Assembly: GCA_023426245.1 (NCBI GenBank)
Contig: JAFABB010000006.1
Location: 1-64,000, forward strand
From: Bacillota bacterium
Lineage (GTDB): Bacteria; Bacillota; UBA4882; UBA8346
DNA length: 64,000 bases
Reading direction: 5' to 3'
The notes under the pieces are model-generated. The model was given only the letters and a program-made list of their open reading frames with translations. It made no database searches and had not been told where the DNA came from. Position 1 is the first letter of the stretch, and every line of letters begins with the position of its first letter. Made by a program: the position numbers and the translations under genes. Positions 7,664 through 16,795 of the stretch are shown in pieces.

Positions 7664-8119
7664 ATGAAATTCCGGAAAAAGGAGTTGGACATCACGACCA
7701 TTCAAATTTATTCTCCTAATCTAGAATCGAAATTAGCATTACCGAATATCGGCACCCAAATATGCGCCGGGTTCCCTTCGCCGGCTGAAGATTATTTGGA
7801 GTCTTCTTTGGATCTCAATCGCGAACTGATCAAAAATCCCTGCGCTACTTTTTTTGGACGGGTCAAAGGGCAATCGATGATCGACGCCGGTGTGGATGAT
7901 GGCGATCTGTTGGTTATCGACAAGTCGCTCGTTTATAAAAAGGACGCCTTGGCCGTTTGTTTCATTGACGGTGATTTTACGCTGAAAAGGATCACCACCA
8001 ACGGCGACCAAATTATTCTGATGCCGGCCAATAAGGATTATGCACCCATTCCGGTTCCTAAAGACGCTGATTTTGCGGTTTGGGGAATTGTAACTTATAT
8101 CATCAAGAAGGCATATTGA
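7664..8119 (+). CDS. umuD: UmuD-like S24 self-cleaving protease
   Basis: A 151-residue homologue of UmuD/LexA C-terminal proteases. The cleavage site is visible at Ala35-Gly36 (QICAGFPSPAEDY); UmuD is cut at Cys-Gly in the same context. The catalytic Ser-Lys dyad is at Ser71 (GQSM) and Lys108 (FTLKRI). RecA-stimulated self-cleavage would yield the active partner of the polymerase encoded 1 bp downstream. The start at ATG 7664 gives the usual UmuD length, although its ribosome site is weak and translation may couple to the frameshifted gene just upstream. Regulation should be by the LexA box at 7381. Confidence 0.88.
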   Translation: MKFRKKELDITTIQIYSPNLESKLALPNIGTQICAGFPSPAEDYLESSLDLNRELIKNPCATFFGRVKGQSMIDAGVDDGDLLVIDKSLVYKKDALAVCFIDGDFTLKRITTNGDQIILMPANKDYAPIPVPKDADFAVWGIVTYIIKKAY

Positions 8120-8120
8120 T

Positions 8121-9389
8121 ATGTTCGCACTGGTAGATTGTAATAACTTTTATGTAAGCTGCGAAAGGGTATTTCGTCCCGATTTGAACGGCAAGCCGGT
8201 GGTGGTCCTTTCAAACAATGACGGTTGCATCATCGCCCGTTCCAATGAAGCGAAAAAACTCGGCATTAGGATGGGAGAACCAGCCTTTAAAATCACGGAC
8301 TTTCTGCAAAAGAACAAGGTTACGGTTTTTTCCTCAAACTACGCTCTTTACGGGGATTTGTCCCAAAGGGTCATGGGGACCTTGAGTCAATTTACACCCG
8401 AGATTGAAATTTATTCGATCGATGAGGGTTTTTTGAATTTATCGGGGATACCGGTTCAGCTTGCAGAGTACGCTCAAAGGATCCGGCAAGCCGTGTACCG
8501 GAACGTCGGTATTCCGGTCAGTATTGGCATAGGACCTACCAAAGTTCTGGCCAAAACCGCAAATCATTATGGTAAAAAAGTACCCGAACATAATGGCGTC
8601 TATATCTTGGACACCCAGGATAAAATCATTGACGCCCTTAAAATGTTTGAAATCGGCGAAGTATGGGGCATCGGAAGACAATATGCCGCAATGCTCAATT
8701 CCATGGGAGTAAAAACAGCCTGGGATTTTACGCAGATGCCGGAGGCTTGGGTTAAAAAGAAAATGACCGTAGTTGGGTTGAGGATTAAGAAGGAACTGGA
8801 GGGCATCTCGTGCCTGAAAATGGAATTAATCGCACCCACGAAGAAGGCAATCTGTACTTCAAGGTCATTCGGTCAATTCCAAACTGCGATTGAGCCACTG
8901 AAAGAAGCTGTGGCAACTTTTGCGAGCCGTTGCGCATATAAACTCCGTAGACAGCATAGTTGCGCCAAGACGATCATGGTCTTTATCCATACCAATGGAT
9001 TTAATCCCCACGATCCTCAATATGCCCAAAATGTGGTGATTCCCTTGCCCGTGGCCACTAACAGTACGATGGAAATTATCCAATATGCTTTAATTGGCCT
9101 GCAGGCTATTTTTAGGGAAGGTTATCGTTATAAAAAGGCCGGAATCATCGTAACCGAGATTGTACCGGAAAATGAGATTCAAGGGTCTCTCTTTGATCCG
9201 GTTGATCGGGATAAGCATTCAAAAATTATGGAGGCCATGGACCAGATCAACAAAAAATTCGGCCGTGACACTTTAAAACTGGCTGTATTGGGTTTTAATC
9301 CCCGGTGGAAATTGAGACAAGAGAGACTGTCCCAATGTTATACGACCCGTTGGGATGAAATCATAACCGTCAAAGATTTAGGAAAGTGA
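8121..9389 (+). CDS. umuC: Y-family DNA polymerase, UmuC type
   Basis: A 422-residue translesion polymerase. The catalytic acidic residues are present: Asp6 in FALVDCNNFYVSCE and Asp104-Glu105 in YSIDEGF. The finger motif VLSNNDGCIIARSNEAK is typical of the UmuC branch rather than DinB. The little-finger and C-terminal regions are complete, ending in FNPRWKLRQERLSQCYTTRW, the usual UmuC end. It starts 1 bp after the umuD stop, so the two are translationally coupled. With UmuD it should form a DNA polymerase V-like mutasome induced by DNA damage. Confidence 0.93.
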   Translation: MFALVDCNNFYVSCERVFRPDLNGKPVVVLSNNDGCIIARSNEAKKLGIRMGEPAFKITDFLQKNKVTVFSSNYALYGDLSQRVMGTLSQFTPEIEIYSIDEGFLNLSGIPVQLAEYAQRIRQAVYRNVGIPVSIGIGPTKVLAKTANHYGKKVPEHNGVYILDTQDKIIDALKMFEIGEVWGIGRQYAAMLNSMGVKTAWDFTQMPEAWVKKKMTVVGLRIKKELEGISCLKMELIAPTKKAICTSRSFGQFQTAIEPLKEAVATFASRCAYKLRRQHSCAKTIMVFIHTNGFNPHDPQYAQNVVIPLPVATNSTMEIIQYALIGLQAIFREGYRYKKAGIIVTEIVPENEIQGSLFDPVDRDKHSKIMEAMDQINKKFGRDTLKLAVLGFNPRWKLRQERLSQCYTTRWDEIITVKDLGK

Positions 9390-9404
9390 GGAGCCGAGAA
9401 CAAG

Positions 9405-9506
9405 ATGGAAGCTTATACGATCAGCAAGCTCATTACCGTTCGTACAGGAAGCCGTGATGTTGCTGATATCCAAGAAAGCTTCGAATATTCCGAACTAAAA
9501 GTATAG
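9405..9506 (+). CDS. Possible 33-residue small protein downstream of umuC
   Basis: An ATG frame of 34 codons (MEAYTISKLITVRTG at the start) begins 15 bp after the umuC stop, with GAGGAG overlapping the end of umuC at a long spacing. I recognise no family. It could be a real small SOS gene or a remnant. Confidence 0.3.
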   Translation: MEAYTISKLITVRTGSRDVADIQESFEYSELKV

Positions 9507-9552
9507 AATGTACTGGATTTTCATTTCATTTTCACTTATAGTAAGATTAAAT

Positions 9553-9578
9553 AAACACGAAAAGGGTGTTTGTTTTTT
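9553..9578 (+). terminator. Weak terminator after the SOS cassette
   Basis: A 6-bp stem, AAACAC (9553-9558) with GTGTTT (9566-9571), is followed by GTTTTTTATT. The stem is short but the T tract is good. Confidence 0.45.
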
Positions 9579-9606
9579 ATTGTCTTTCCTTTGGAGGTTG
9601 ATTCGG

Positions 9607-10203
9607 ATGAAAAAGGCTTTGGTGGTGGATGATACCAAAAATATCAGGACTTTATTGACTATGTGTTTGGAATCGGAAGGTTACCAAGTAATAACTGCAG
9701 ATGATGGTATAGAAGGTTTGAATTTTATCCAAAACGAACCATTGGATCTGGTTTTTTTAGACATCAAATTACCGGAGATTACCGGTACAGAGGTACTCAG
9801 AAGGGTTCGGGAGAGAGGAATCAATACTCCCATCATTATTATGACTGCTTTTGCAACTGTTAAAAACGCCGTGGAATGTACCAAACTTGGAGCTGTGATT
9901 TATTTGCAAAAACCTTTTACGGCTGAGAAATTAAGACGGATATTACATGAAATCCCTCAAACGCCTCCTGGGTCAGCCCAAGAGGTCGGGCTTTATATTT
10001 TGAAGGCCAAACAATTGATTTCTGAGGGAAAGCTGGGGGAAGCTTTTAAAGAATTGCAAAATTCCCTGGCCGTCAATGCAAATCACGGAGAAACTTATAA
10101 GTTAATGGCGACAATTTATGAGGTCCAGGGCCAAAAAAAAGAGGCGGAACGGTTTAACCGGATTGCCCAAGAGTTCGAGGAACCTCAATCTCATAGAGTA
10201 TAA
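9607..10203 (+). CDS. Response regulator: receiver domain plus TPR repeats
   Basis: A 198-residue protein. Residues 1-118 form a CheY-like receiver with acidic pocket Asp8/Asp9, phosphoacceptor Asp52, Thr80 and Lys102. Residues 125-190 look like one to two tetratricopeptide repeats (LISEGKLGEAFKELQNSLAV...YKLMATIYEVQGQKKEAERF). There is no DNA-binding domain, so output is probably through protein contacts. I chose ATG 9607, which follows TTTGGAGG; the open frame upstream has no ribosome site. The histidine kinase gene starts 19 bp downstream, so this is probably its cognate regulator. Confidence 0.87.
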   Translation: MKKALVVDDTKNIRTLLTMCLESEGYQVITADDGIEGLNFIQNEPLDLVFLDIKLPEITGTEVLRRVRERGINTPIIIMTAFATVKNAVECTKLGAVIYLQKPFTAEKLRRILHEIPQTPPGSAQEVGLYILKAKQLISEGKLGEAFKELQNSLAVNANHGETYKLMATIYEVQGQKKEAERFNRIAQEFEEPQSHRV

Positions 10204-10222
10204 GGATAAGGAAGTGTTTTTT

Positions 10223-12142
10223 ATGACTGCCGGCTTTTTTCCTTCCGAAACCAGTTTGCGTTGGAAGATTTTACTGGGATATTTGATCATTGCCGGTTTG
10301 TTGTTGGTAACCGGTATCTGGGCGATAGATAACTTTATCCGTTTAAATCATGCCATTAAAGATATTATGGTAGTCAGTTACCGAAGTGTGGTCGCATCGC
10401 AAAAAATGATTGAGGCTTTAGAACAACAAAACAATGCAGCTTCGCTTTTCTTATTTATGAATTCCGGTACGGAGAGTACCGGCAATTTTTTGACCAACCA
10501 GCAAGAATTCAGTAAATGGTATACCATAGCCGAAGGAAATGTCGCCTTTAAAGGAGAGAGAGAGACTTTAAAAAGGATTCGCCAAGATTACCATTTATAT
10601 TTAATGTATTTTCAGCAACTCCGGGAAATGTCGTTGAAAGATTCCAACCCAATGAAGGATTTTTATCTACGCCGGCTAACACCGCAATATGCTAAAGTGA
10701 AACGAGAATGTTATACCTTGCTGAATATCAACCAAAACCATATGGTTAAGGCTGACAACAGGGCTAAATCCAATGCCGGGAATGCCATATTGTCAACAAC
10801 TTTGGTATCCCTGTTGGCGTTATTCCTTGCCATCCTATTGGGTTACAGAATCTCAGCCATTATCATTACTCCAACCCTGAAATTAACGGAACATGCGAAA
10901 AAAATCGGCGAGGGCGATCTCGATCAAAGGATTACGGTTGAAACCAAGGATGAAATCGGTAAACTGGCTGAAGAATTTAACCGGATGACGGAGCGGCTCC
11001 GGGAATATGAGAAACACAACATTGAAAAGTTGATTGCCGAAAGAAGAAGGGCCAATGCGATTGTCCGGAGCATTCCGGATCCTTTAATCGTTGTGGATGC
11101 CGATTATCGGATTATTGCACTCAATTCATCGGCGGAAAAATTATTTATAATCAAAGAAAAGCAGGTCAAAGGGACCCATATTCTCGAAGTCATTAATAAC
11201 GGGGTGATTTTCAGCGCTCTGAAAGAAAGCGCCGAAACTCATTTACCGGTTCGCGCCGCCGGTATGGAGTCGGCATTAACTTTGACAGTCAATCATGCGG
11301 TGCGCCATTATTTGCTGGATGCAACTCCGGTCGATGATAAGGAAGGAAATTTAATCGGTATCGTTGTCTTTATGGGAGATGTAACGCAGTTATTAGAGTT
11401 AGACCGCATTAAGTCGGATTTTGTTTCAACAGCTTCTCATGAATTCCGTACTCCACTTACATCCATCACCCTGAGTGCGGGACTTCTTTTAGAGGGAACC
11501 GTTGGCGCAATCAATCCAAAACAAGAACAATTGCTTCAGGTGATTCAGGAGGATTGCGGTCGCTTGAACAATCTCGTTAGTGAACTGCTGGATCTTTCCA
11601 GGATGGAGTCGGGTAAAATCGTGATGGCCAAGGAGAGCAGCGATCTTTATCCAATTATTGAAGCCTCGGCCGGACCTCTTCAAATTCAATTGGAAGAAAA
11701 GAAGATCAATCTGAAAGTCGAGCCCCGGATAAAAAGTTTACCCAGGGTTTTGGTGGACGCATCCCGCATCGCCTGGGTATTTAATAATATTATTTCCAAT
11801 GCGGTTCGATATACATCCGAAGGAGGGCTCATTGAGATTGACGGGGTTCTTGAAGGAGAGTGGGTTCTGGTTTCGGTAAAGGATAACGGAATTGGTATTC
11901 CAAAGGAATATCAATCAACAATCTTTGAAAAGTTTGTCCAAGTTAAAAACAGTGATAAATTTACCAATGGCGCCGGACTTGGCTTGGCAATCACCCGGGA
12001 AATTATCCAAACCCATGGCGGGAAAATTTGGGTTGAAAGCGAGTTAGGTAAAGGCAGTAATTTTAGGTTTACGCTTCCTTTGGCGAATACTTCCCAAGGA
12101 GGTGCCAGTGATGAATTCAAAAACAAAAGTATTACTCATTGA
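10223..12142 (+). CDS. Membrane sensor histidine kinase (4-helix sensor, HAMP, PAS, HisKA)
   Basis: A 639-residue kinase. Order: transmembrane helix 1 (about residues 14-33), an extracytoplasmic helical sensor of about 150 residues (rich in Gln/Asn helices, like 4-helix-bundle receptors), transmembrane helix 2 (about 190-215), HAMP, PAS (about 275-390), HisKA with phosphoacceptor His406 (ASHEFRTPLTS), then the ATPase domain with N box NNIISNAVRYT, G1 DNGIGIP and G2 GAGLGLAI. The start at ATG 10223 follows AAGGAAG. The layout resembles PhoR/VicK-type kinases. The ligand cannot be told. The 3' end overlaps the next receiver gene by 32 bp. Confidence 0.9.
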   Translation: MTAGFFPSETSLRWKILLGYLIIAGLLLVTGIWAIDNFIRLNHAIKDIMVVSYRSVVASQKMIEALEQQNNAASLFLFMNSGTESTGNFLTNQQEFSKWYTIAEGNVAFKGERETLKRIRQDYHLYLMYFQQLREMSLKDSNPMKDFYLRRLTPQYAKVKRECYTLLNINQNHMVKADNRAKSNAGNAILSTTLVSLLALFLAILLGYRISAIIITPTLKLTEHAKKIGEGDLDQRITVETKDEIGKLAEEFNRMTERLREYEKHNIEKLIAERRRANAIVRSIPDPLIVVDADYRIIALNSSAEKLFIIKEKQVKGTHILEVINNGVIFSALKESAETHLPVRAAGMESALTLTVNHAVRHYLLDATPVDDKEGNLIGIVVFMGDVTQLLELDRIKSDFVSTASHEFRTPLTSITLSAGLLLEGTVGAINPKQEQLLQVIQEDCGRLNNLVSELLDLSRMESGKIVMAKESSDLYPIIEASAGPLQIQLEEKKINLKVEPRIKSLPRVLVDASRIAWVFNNIISNAVRYTSEGGLIEIDGVLEGEWVLVSVKDNGIGIPKEYQSTIFEKFVQVKNSDKFTNGAGLGLAITREIIQTHGGKIWVESELGKGSNFRFTLPLANTSQGGASDEFKNKSITH

Positions 12143-12500
12143 AGACGATCCGAACATTTTATTGGTGGAAAAGATCTGTCTGGAAGCAAATGGTTTTGAA
12201 GTTTTGGAGGCCGGGGACGGTATTTGCGGGTTGGAAATGGCTATCAACCATCAACCGGATCTCATTTTATTGGACATTTTAATCCCGAAACTCAATGGTT
12301 ACATGGTATTGGAAGCCCTTCAAAATAATAGCGGCACTGAAAATATTCCGGTATTGGTTACCAGTGCAAAGGCGCAAAACCATGATCTACAAGCGGCTTT
12401 TGCTTATAAAATTCAGGGCTATTTAATCAAGCCCTTTACCAGCCAGGAGTTGGTGAATAAAATTCGCGAAATTTTGGGAAAAGGGTCTGTTGCAAAATAA
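12111..12500 (+). CDS. Stand-alone receiver (CheY-like) protein
   Basis: A 129-residue single receiver domain: acidic residues Glu11/Asp12/Asp13, phosphoacceptor Asp55, Thr84/Ser85 and Lys107. No output domain. The start at ATG 12111 has a perfect AGGAGG 8 nt upstream, inside the kinase gene, so it is translated from the same transcript with 32 bp overlap. With the REC-TPR protein and the kinase this makes a three-gene phosphorelay set in which one kinase could feed two receivers, neither of which binds DNA. Confidence 0.88.
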   Translation: MNSKTKVLLIEDDPNILLVEKICLEANGFEVLEAGDGICGLEMAINHQPDLILLDILIPKLNGYMVLEALQNNSGTENIPVLVTSAKAQNHDLQAAFAYKIQGYLIKPFTSQELVNKIREILGKGSVAK

Positions 12501-12597
12501 GATTTATCGATAGAGCAATACAAATATGTAAAACTTTACCCGTTATTTATGGTATATATTGTATTTCTCATTGATTTGAATCACTTTTGCAACGCCT

Positions 12598-12627
12598 CTC
12601 TGTGGCCAATTAAATTCAGCCACAGAG
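12598..12627. terminator. Hairpin between convergent operons
   Basis: A 9-bp stem, CTCTGTGGC (12598-12606) with GCCACAGAG (12619-12627), sits between the receiver gene and the convergent apgM gene. No T tract follows on either strand, so its role as a terminator is uncertain. Confidence 0.4.
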
Positions 12628-12657
12628 GCTCGAAGACGCCGTAACAGTGATTGAAAA

Positions 12658-13878
12658 CTAGTTCTTTTCAATAAAATGCTCCATTAAGCTATAGCCATTT
12701 TCAACGAGAAATTTGGTTTGGAGCGCCGATTCTTCATCATAGCTCCGATGAGTATTAATTTTTTCTCCGGGAGTGTACTGGTAAATGACAAACGGCACCG
12801 GGTCGGAAACATGCGTTTTTAAAGTTAGCGGAGTGGGATGGTCCGGCAACAACATAATCTTGAAATCCGTAGTTATTTTAGGCATTTCCCGTAAAAGATA
12901 CGCTAGTACCTCTGAGTCGATTTTTTCAATGGAAATGATTTTATTTTCAACTTCCCCGCGGTGTCCGGCCTCGTCCGGGGCTTCAAAATGGAGATATACA
13001 AAGTCCAGGCCTTCTTTAAAAGCTTTCAAGGCAGCTTCGGCTTTGCCGCGAAAATTGGTATGCACATTCCCCGTGGCCCCGGGAACATTGATAACATCCA
13101 AACCTGCACAAACTCCCAAACCTTTTGCCAAATCCACAGCGGAAATAACCGCTCCCTTTAAATGAAATTTTTCATAAAAACTTTGGATTGAAGGCTTTTT
13201 ACCTTGACCCCAAAGCCAAATCGAGGTGGCCGGACGCAATCCTTTTTGAATTCTAGCCTCGTTGATCGGGTGATTTTTAAGGATAGGAATACTTTTTTGC
13301 ATCAACTCCAATAATTGAACTGCCCCTTCGCCTTTGGGTAAATGGTCCGTAACCGGACGGTCGGAAATATCATGGGGAGGGGTCAATTCGCACTGAGTCG
13401 GGCCATTATGCCAGACCATCAAATGACGGTAACTGATGCCGGGATAAAAGGAGAAGTTCTCGGTATTAAGCGCTTTGGCAATATCTTTCATTAAAACTTC
13501 CGATTCGGCGGTGGTTATTTCATCTGAACTATAATCAACCATTGTTCTTTCTTGATATAATGGTGCATCGGATAAAGTGACTAAATTACAACGAAAAGCG
13601 ACATCGTTTGGGCTGAGGTCAATTCCCATACTGGCTGCTTCCAGCGGAGAACGTCCGGTATAATAAAGGCGGGGATCGTAACCCATGACCGATAAATTTG
13701 CAACATCACTTCCAGGAGGCAATCCTGCCGGGACATTTTTGACCATACCCATTTCTCCTAGACTGGCCAACTTGTCCATATAAGGTTTTTTACTGACTTG
13801 GAGAGGAGTTTTTCCACCCAACTCCGGAACTGGAAAATCTGCCATGCCATCCCCTAAAACAACCAGATATTTCATCAT
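12658..13878 (-). CDS. apgM: Cofactor-independent phosphoglycerate mutase, ApgM/archaeal type
   Basis: A 406-residue member of the alkaline-phosphatase superfamily. The N-terminus MMKYLVVLGDGMADFP carries the first metal-binding Asp, and PPGSDVANLSVMGYDP carries the catalytic Ser after the GSD motif. DEAGHRGEVENKIISIEKID and LPDHPTP supply the remaining metal ligands. Members interconvert 3- and 2-phosphoglycerate in glycolysis; some relatives were proposed as homoserine kinases. The start at ATG 13878 is chosen because homologues begin MKYLV; the upstream frame lacks a ribosome site. The gene is alone on the minus strand with its own promoter. Confidence 0.9.
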   Translation of the reverse strand: MMKYLVVLGDGMADFPVPELGGKTPLQVSKKPYMDKLASLGEMGMVKNVPAGLPPGSDVANLSVMGYDPRLYYTGRSPLEAASMGIDLSPNDVAFRCNLVTLSDAPLYQERTMVDYSSDEITTAESEVLMKDIAKALNTENFSFYPGISYRHLMVWHNGPTQCELTPPHDISDRPVTDHLPKGEGAVQLLELMQKSIPILKNHPINEARIQKGLRPATSIWLWGQGKKPSIQSFYEKFHLKGAVISAVDLAKGLGVCAGLDVINVPGATGNVHTNFRGKAEAALKAFKEGLDFVYLHFEAPDEAGHRGEVENKIISIEKIDSEVLAYLLREMPKITTDFKIMLLPDHPTPLTLKTHVSDPVPFVIYQYTPGEKINTHRSYDEESALQTKFLVENGYSLMEHFIEKN

Positions 13879-13932
13879 GGTCCACCATCCAAAGGAATAT
13901 TTTCTTTCGTTTCCCCATCTTAAACTGGAATA

Positions 13933-13962
13933 ATTATACCACCGGAAAAGCAGCTGAAACAA
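13933..13962 (-). promoter_or_regulatory. Promoter of apgM
   Basis: On the minus strand TATAAT occupies 13938-13933, with a weak TTGTTT (13962-13957) 18 bp upstream. It lies about 55 bp before the ATG. Confidence 0.55.
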
Positions 13963-14239
13963 ATGATTTTTTATCTCCAATTTAAATATTATGTAAATGA
14001 AATTGATATTTCAAAAAGTGAAATCATTTAAGGGATTTAACAATTTGTTTATCAACCTGTTTTAACAAGCATGATGGACGAGCCCTTGAGGGGATTGGTT
14101 ATTTTATTATACCCAAACTTATTTCTTGAAAAACAACACTGCAATAAGATTTTCAGAGATTGGTTGAGATAATTTAAAATGAATATCAGGATTCTCTTGT
14201 TTTTATCTGAAATTTGTCGTTTTTGATTACTTTGAAGTT

Positions 14240-14268
14240 TTGCTTCTCTATCAAAATGATGGTAAATT
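14240..14268 (+). promoter_or_regulatory. Promoter of the first kimA transcript
   Basis: TTGCTT (14240-14245), 17 bp, TAAATT (14263-14268), ending about 16 bp before the riboswitch. The second kimA copy has an equivalent pair at the same distance. Confidence 0.55.
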
Positions 14269-14283
14269 AAGCAATATATTTTT

Positions 14284-14460
14284 CCGCCTAATCTCTAATT
14301 AAGGGCTACCCAAAAGTAAGTTAGATTACTTTCAGGGGAGTTTCTTAGAAAACGGGGGAACCAATCCCTGGGGTGAATTAAGCTTACTTCACAGTGAGTT
14401 TGAGGGGTACTCTCCAACCCTAACCCGTCAGCTAACCTCGTAGGCGCCGAAGAGAGGCAA
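14284..14460 (+). ncRNA. c-di-AMP riboswitch (ydaO/yuaA class), copy 1
   Basis: The hallmarks of the ydaO class are in order: CGCCTAATCTC at the 5' end (14285 on), ACGGGGGAACCAATCC (14352 on) followed by GGGGTGAATTAAGC, and the highly conserved CCCGTCAGCTAACCTCGTAG then GCGCCGAAGAGAGGCAATGG (about 14424-14463). A terminator follows at 14486. This class binds cyclic di-AMP and usually turns off potassium or osmolyte transporters when the ligand is high. Here it precedes a KimA gene, exactly the arrangement known for B. subtilis ydaO/kimA. Confidence 0.95.
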
Positions 14461-14485
14461 TGGTTAAATTTAACTTTTTGAAGTT

Positions 14486-14523
14486 AAAACTACACCATGG
14501 GACTCCCGGGTGTAGTTTTTTGT
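14486..14523 (+). terminator. Riboswitch-controlled terminator, copy 1
   Basis: AAAACTACACC (14486-14496) pairs with GGTGTAGTTTT (14509-14519), then TTTGTT. A second hairpin, TTTAACTT (14469-14476) with AAGTTAAA (14481-14488), overlaps its 5' arm and could act as the antiterminator. Confidence 0.85.
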
Positions 14524-14548
14524 TGAATTGATGAATGGGGTGACTTTA

Positions 14549-16450
14549 ATGAATTGGTTAAAAAGGTTATTGATTGGAAAGCCATTGGAGAACGAAGCGC
14601 TGAAAGACGAGAAATATAGTGTTTTTTGGGGATTGCCGATCCTGGCCAGCGATCCTATCTCGTCGGTTGCTTATGCCACGGAAGAAACATTACTGGTGTT
14701 GGTACCGGCCATCGGAATACTGGCTTTTGGTCCAATGACCTGGATTACAGGCGCTATTATATTATTGCTTGGAATATTGACCATTTCGTACCGTCAGACC
14801 ATTCAGGCTTACCCAAATGGAGGCGGCGCCTACATGGTTGCTTCCGATAACTTGGGGAAGTATGCCGGAATCACAGCCGGTTCCGCTTTGGCCTTCGGTT
14901 ATATATTAACCGTTGCGGTAAGTATCGCAGCAGGGACGGCGGCAATTACAGCTTTATTTCCCATCCTGTTTCATCATAGAGTGGCTATTTGTCTATTTTT
15001 GTTGGTTTTATTGTTAATTGGAAACCTGCGGGGAATCCGGGAATCATCCATACTTTTCGGATTGCCGACTTATACTTTTATTCTTTCCGTTGTCGTTATG
15101 CTTATCTATGGTATTTATAAGGTGAAAGTCGGTGGATATGTTCCCTCTCAGCCTGTTATTCATGTGAAACAAGCCATAGAGCCTATTACCATCCTATTAA
15201 TTTTGCGCGCTTTTTCATCGGGTTGCACTGCATTAACCGGTGTAGAAGCGGTGAGTAATGCGGTCCCCAATTTCAGGGAACCTTCAGTGAAGCATGCACG
15301 TTCCGTCCTTTTGTTGCTTTCTTTTTTCGTATTTCTATTATTTGCGGGGGTTTCTTTACTCGCAAACATCTATCATGTGATTCCTGTTGGGGGCAAAACG
15401 GTCTTATCGCAGATTACAGCGGAAATCTTCGGCAATCATCATTGGTTTTATTACTTTTTCCAATTGACTACCACCCTGATTTTAACCTTGGCGGCTAATA
15501 CTGCATTTGCCGGATTTCCGTTGCTTTTCTCAGTCATGGCCCGTGATGGTTATGTGCCGCGTCAATTGTCCTTCCGGGGTGAACGGTTAAGTTTCTCCAA
15601 CGGCATTCTTGTGTTAACGATGATTGCCGGTTTGTTATTGGTGGTATTCCAAGGGGATACCCACCGGCTGATTCCTTTGTACGCTGTGGGAGTTTTTGTA
15701 TCTTTTACATTATCCCAATTGGGGATGTTCTTTAAATGGATCCGTTCAAAAGAAAAAGGCTGGCTTTATAAGGCAATCATTAACGGAACCGGTGCTCTTG
15801 TCACCTTTGTTACCGTCATTATTATCGGGGGGACCAAATTTGTCCAGGGAGCCTGGATTGCCATTTTGGTCATTTTGATTTTAATGGCAGGGATGTTAAA
15901 AATTAAAAGGCATTATGCGGCTGTGGCCGAGCAATTGCGACTCAAACCTGAAGAATTGGCAGCCTTGGATCTTTCCAAAGATACTTACCGGAACCATGTA
16001 ATTGTCCCGATTGAAAGTGTTAATAAAGCTAGCGTCAGGGCTTTACGTTATGCGAAAACTATCTCCAATAATGTGGTTGCTTTTAATATTGCCATCAACG
16101 AAGAATGTGAAAACCGCTTTAAGGAAAAATGGAATCTTTTACACACCAATATTCCGTTGATTGTGAAATATTCTCCTTACCGGAAGGTTGTTTCGCCTTT
16201 AATTGAGTTCATAGAGTCCTATGAAGAGCATAATTATCAAAGAGGCGACATGATAACCGTCATCTTACCGCAGTTTTCAGTTCAAGCATGGTGGCAAGTG
16301 TTTCTCCATAATCAAAGCCGTCTCTTCATTACCCGCGATTTATTGAGGCATAAACACATTGTTATCGCGACGATACCTTTACAACTTAAACAAGATCATG
16401 CGGTCTTCCAAAACGCTAAAAAAGAAAGTGGAATGACGGGAAAACTTTGA
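14549..16450 (+). CDS. kimA: KimA-type high-affinity potassium transporter, copy 1
   Basis: A 633-residue APC-superfamily membrane protein. About 12 transmembrane helices span residues 25-455 and are followed by a cytoplasmic domain of about 170 residues (universal-stress-like fold in KimA). Diagnostic stretches include GLPILASDPISSVAYATEE and SYRQTIQAYPNGGGAYMVAS near the N-terminus. KimA is a proton-coupled K+ importer needed at low potassium and inhibited by c-di-AMP. The start is ATG 14549 after GGGGTG; a TTG at 14528 lies before that site. The upstream riboswitch plus terminator predicts shut-off at high c-di-AMP. Its last ~400 bp are almost identical to copy 2 at 17035-18936. Confidence 0.93.
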   Translation: MNWLKRLLIGKPLENEALKDEKYSVFWGLPILASDPISSVAYATEETLLVLVPAIGILAFGPMTWITGAIILLLGILTISYRQTIQAYPNGGGAYMVASDNLGKYAGITAGSALAFGYILTVAVSIAAGTAAITALFPILFHHRVAICLFLLVLLLIGNLRGIRESSILFGLPTYTFILSVVVMLIYGIYKVKVGGYVPSQPVIHVKQAIEPITILLILRAFSSGCTALTGVEAVSNAVPNFREPSVKHARSVLLLLSFFVFLLFAGVSLLANIYHVIPVGGKTVLSQITAEIFGNHHWFYYFFQLTTTLILTLAANTAFAGFPLLFSVMARDGYVPRQLSFRGERLSFSNGILVLTMIAGLLLVVFQGDTHRLIPLYAVGVFVSFTLSQLGMFFKWIRSKEKGWLYKAIINGTGALVTFVTVIIIGGTKFVQGAWIAILVILILMAGMLKIKRHYAAVAEQLRLKPEELAALDLSKDTYRNHVIVPIESVNKASVRALRYAKTISNNVVAFNIAINEECENRFKEKWNLLHTNIPLIVKYSPYRKVVSPLIEFIESYEEHNYQRGDMITVILPQFSVQAWWQVFLHNQSRLFITRDLLRHKHIVIATIPLQLKQDHAVFQNAKKESGMTGKL

Positions 16451-16490
16451 CAGATAAATTCTATATATAGAATCTGCTTTGATTACTATG

Positions 16491-16543
16491 GCCATCAAAA
16501 AGGGACTTTCTCAATTACTTTGAGGAAGTCCCTTTTTGATGGC
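16491..16543. terminator. Long bidirectional terminator between kimA copies
   Basis: A 23-bp stem with one wobble (16491-16513 with 16521-16543) and a 7-nt loop contains AAAAAGGGACTT and AAGTCCCTTTTT, so it can terminate in both directions. It ends copy 1 before the promoter of copy 2. Confidence 0.85.
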
Positions 16544-16750
16544 GTTGTTCATCGCATGCGTTAAAGTCCAGAGTTTAATTTTTTTTAACAAAATCTTTTG
16601 ATCGTAATGATCATTGGATTTCGGGTGAATAATATAGTAAAAACATACGATACAATGAGATTTTAAAAAATCCATTGAGTACGGATAAGTTATTTTATCA
16701 TGGTGGTATTGGATGGTAAGGATAATTCATTTGTTCATTTCCGTTACCTT

Positions 16751-16779
16751 TTGCCTCGATAAATTATTCGTGGTAGATT
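16751..16779 (+). promoter_or_regulatory. Promoter of the second kimA transcript
   Basis: TTGCCT (16751-16756), 17 bp, TAGATT (16774-16779), ending about 16 bp before the second riboswitch, as in copy 1. Confidence 0.55.
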
Positions 16780-16795
16780 AAAACATAATAATTTT

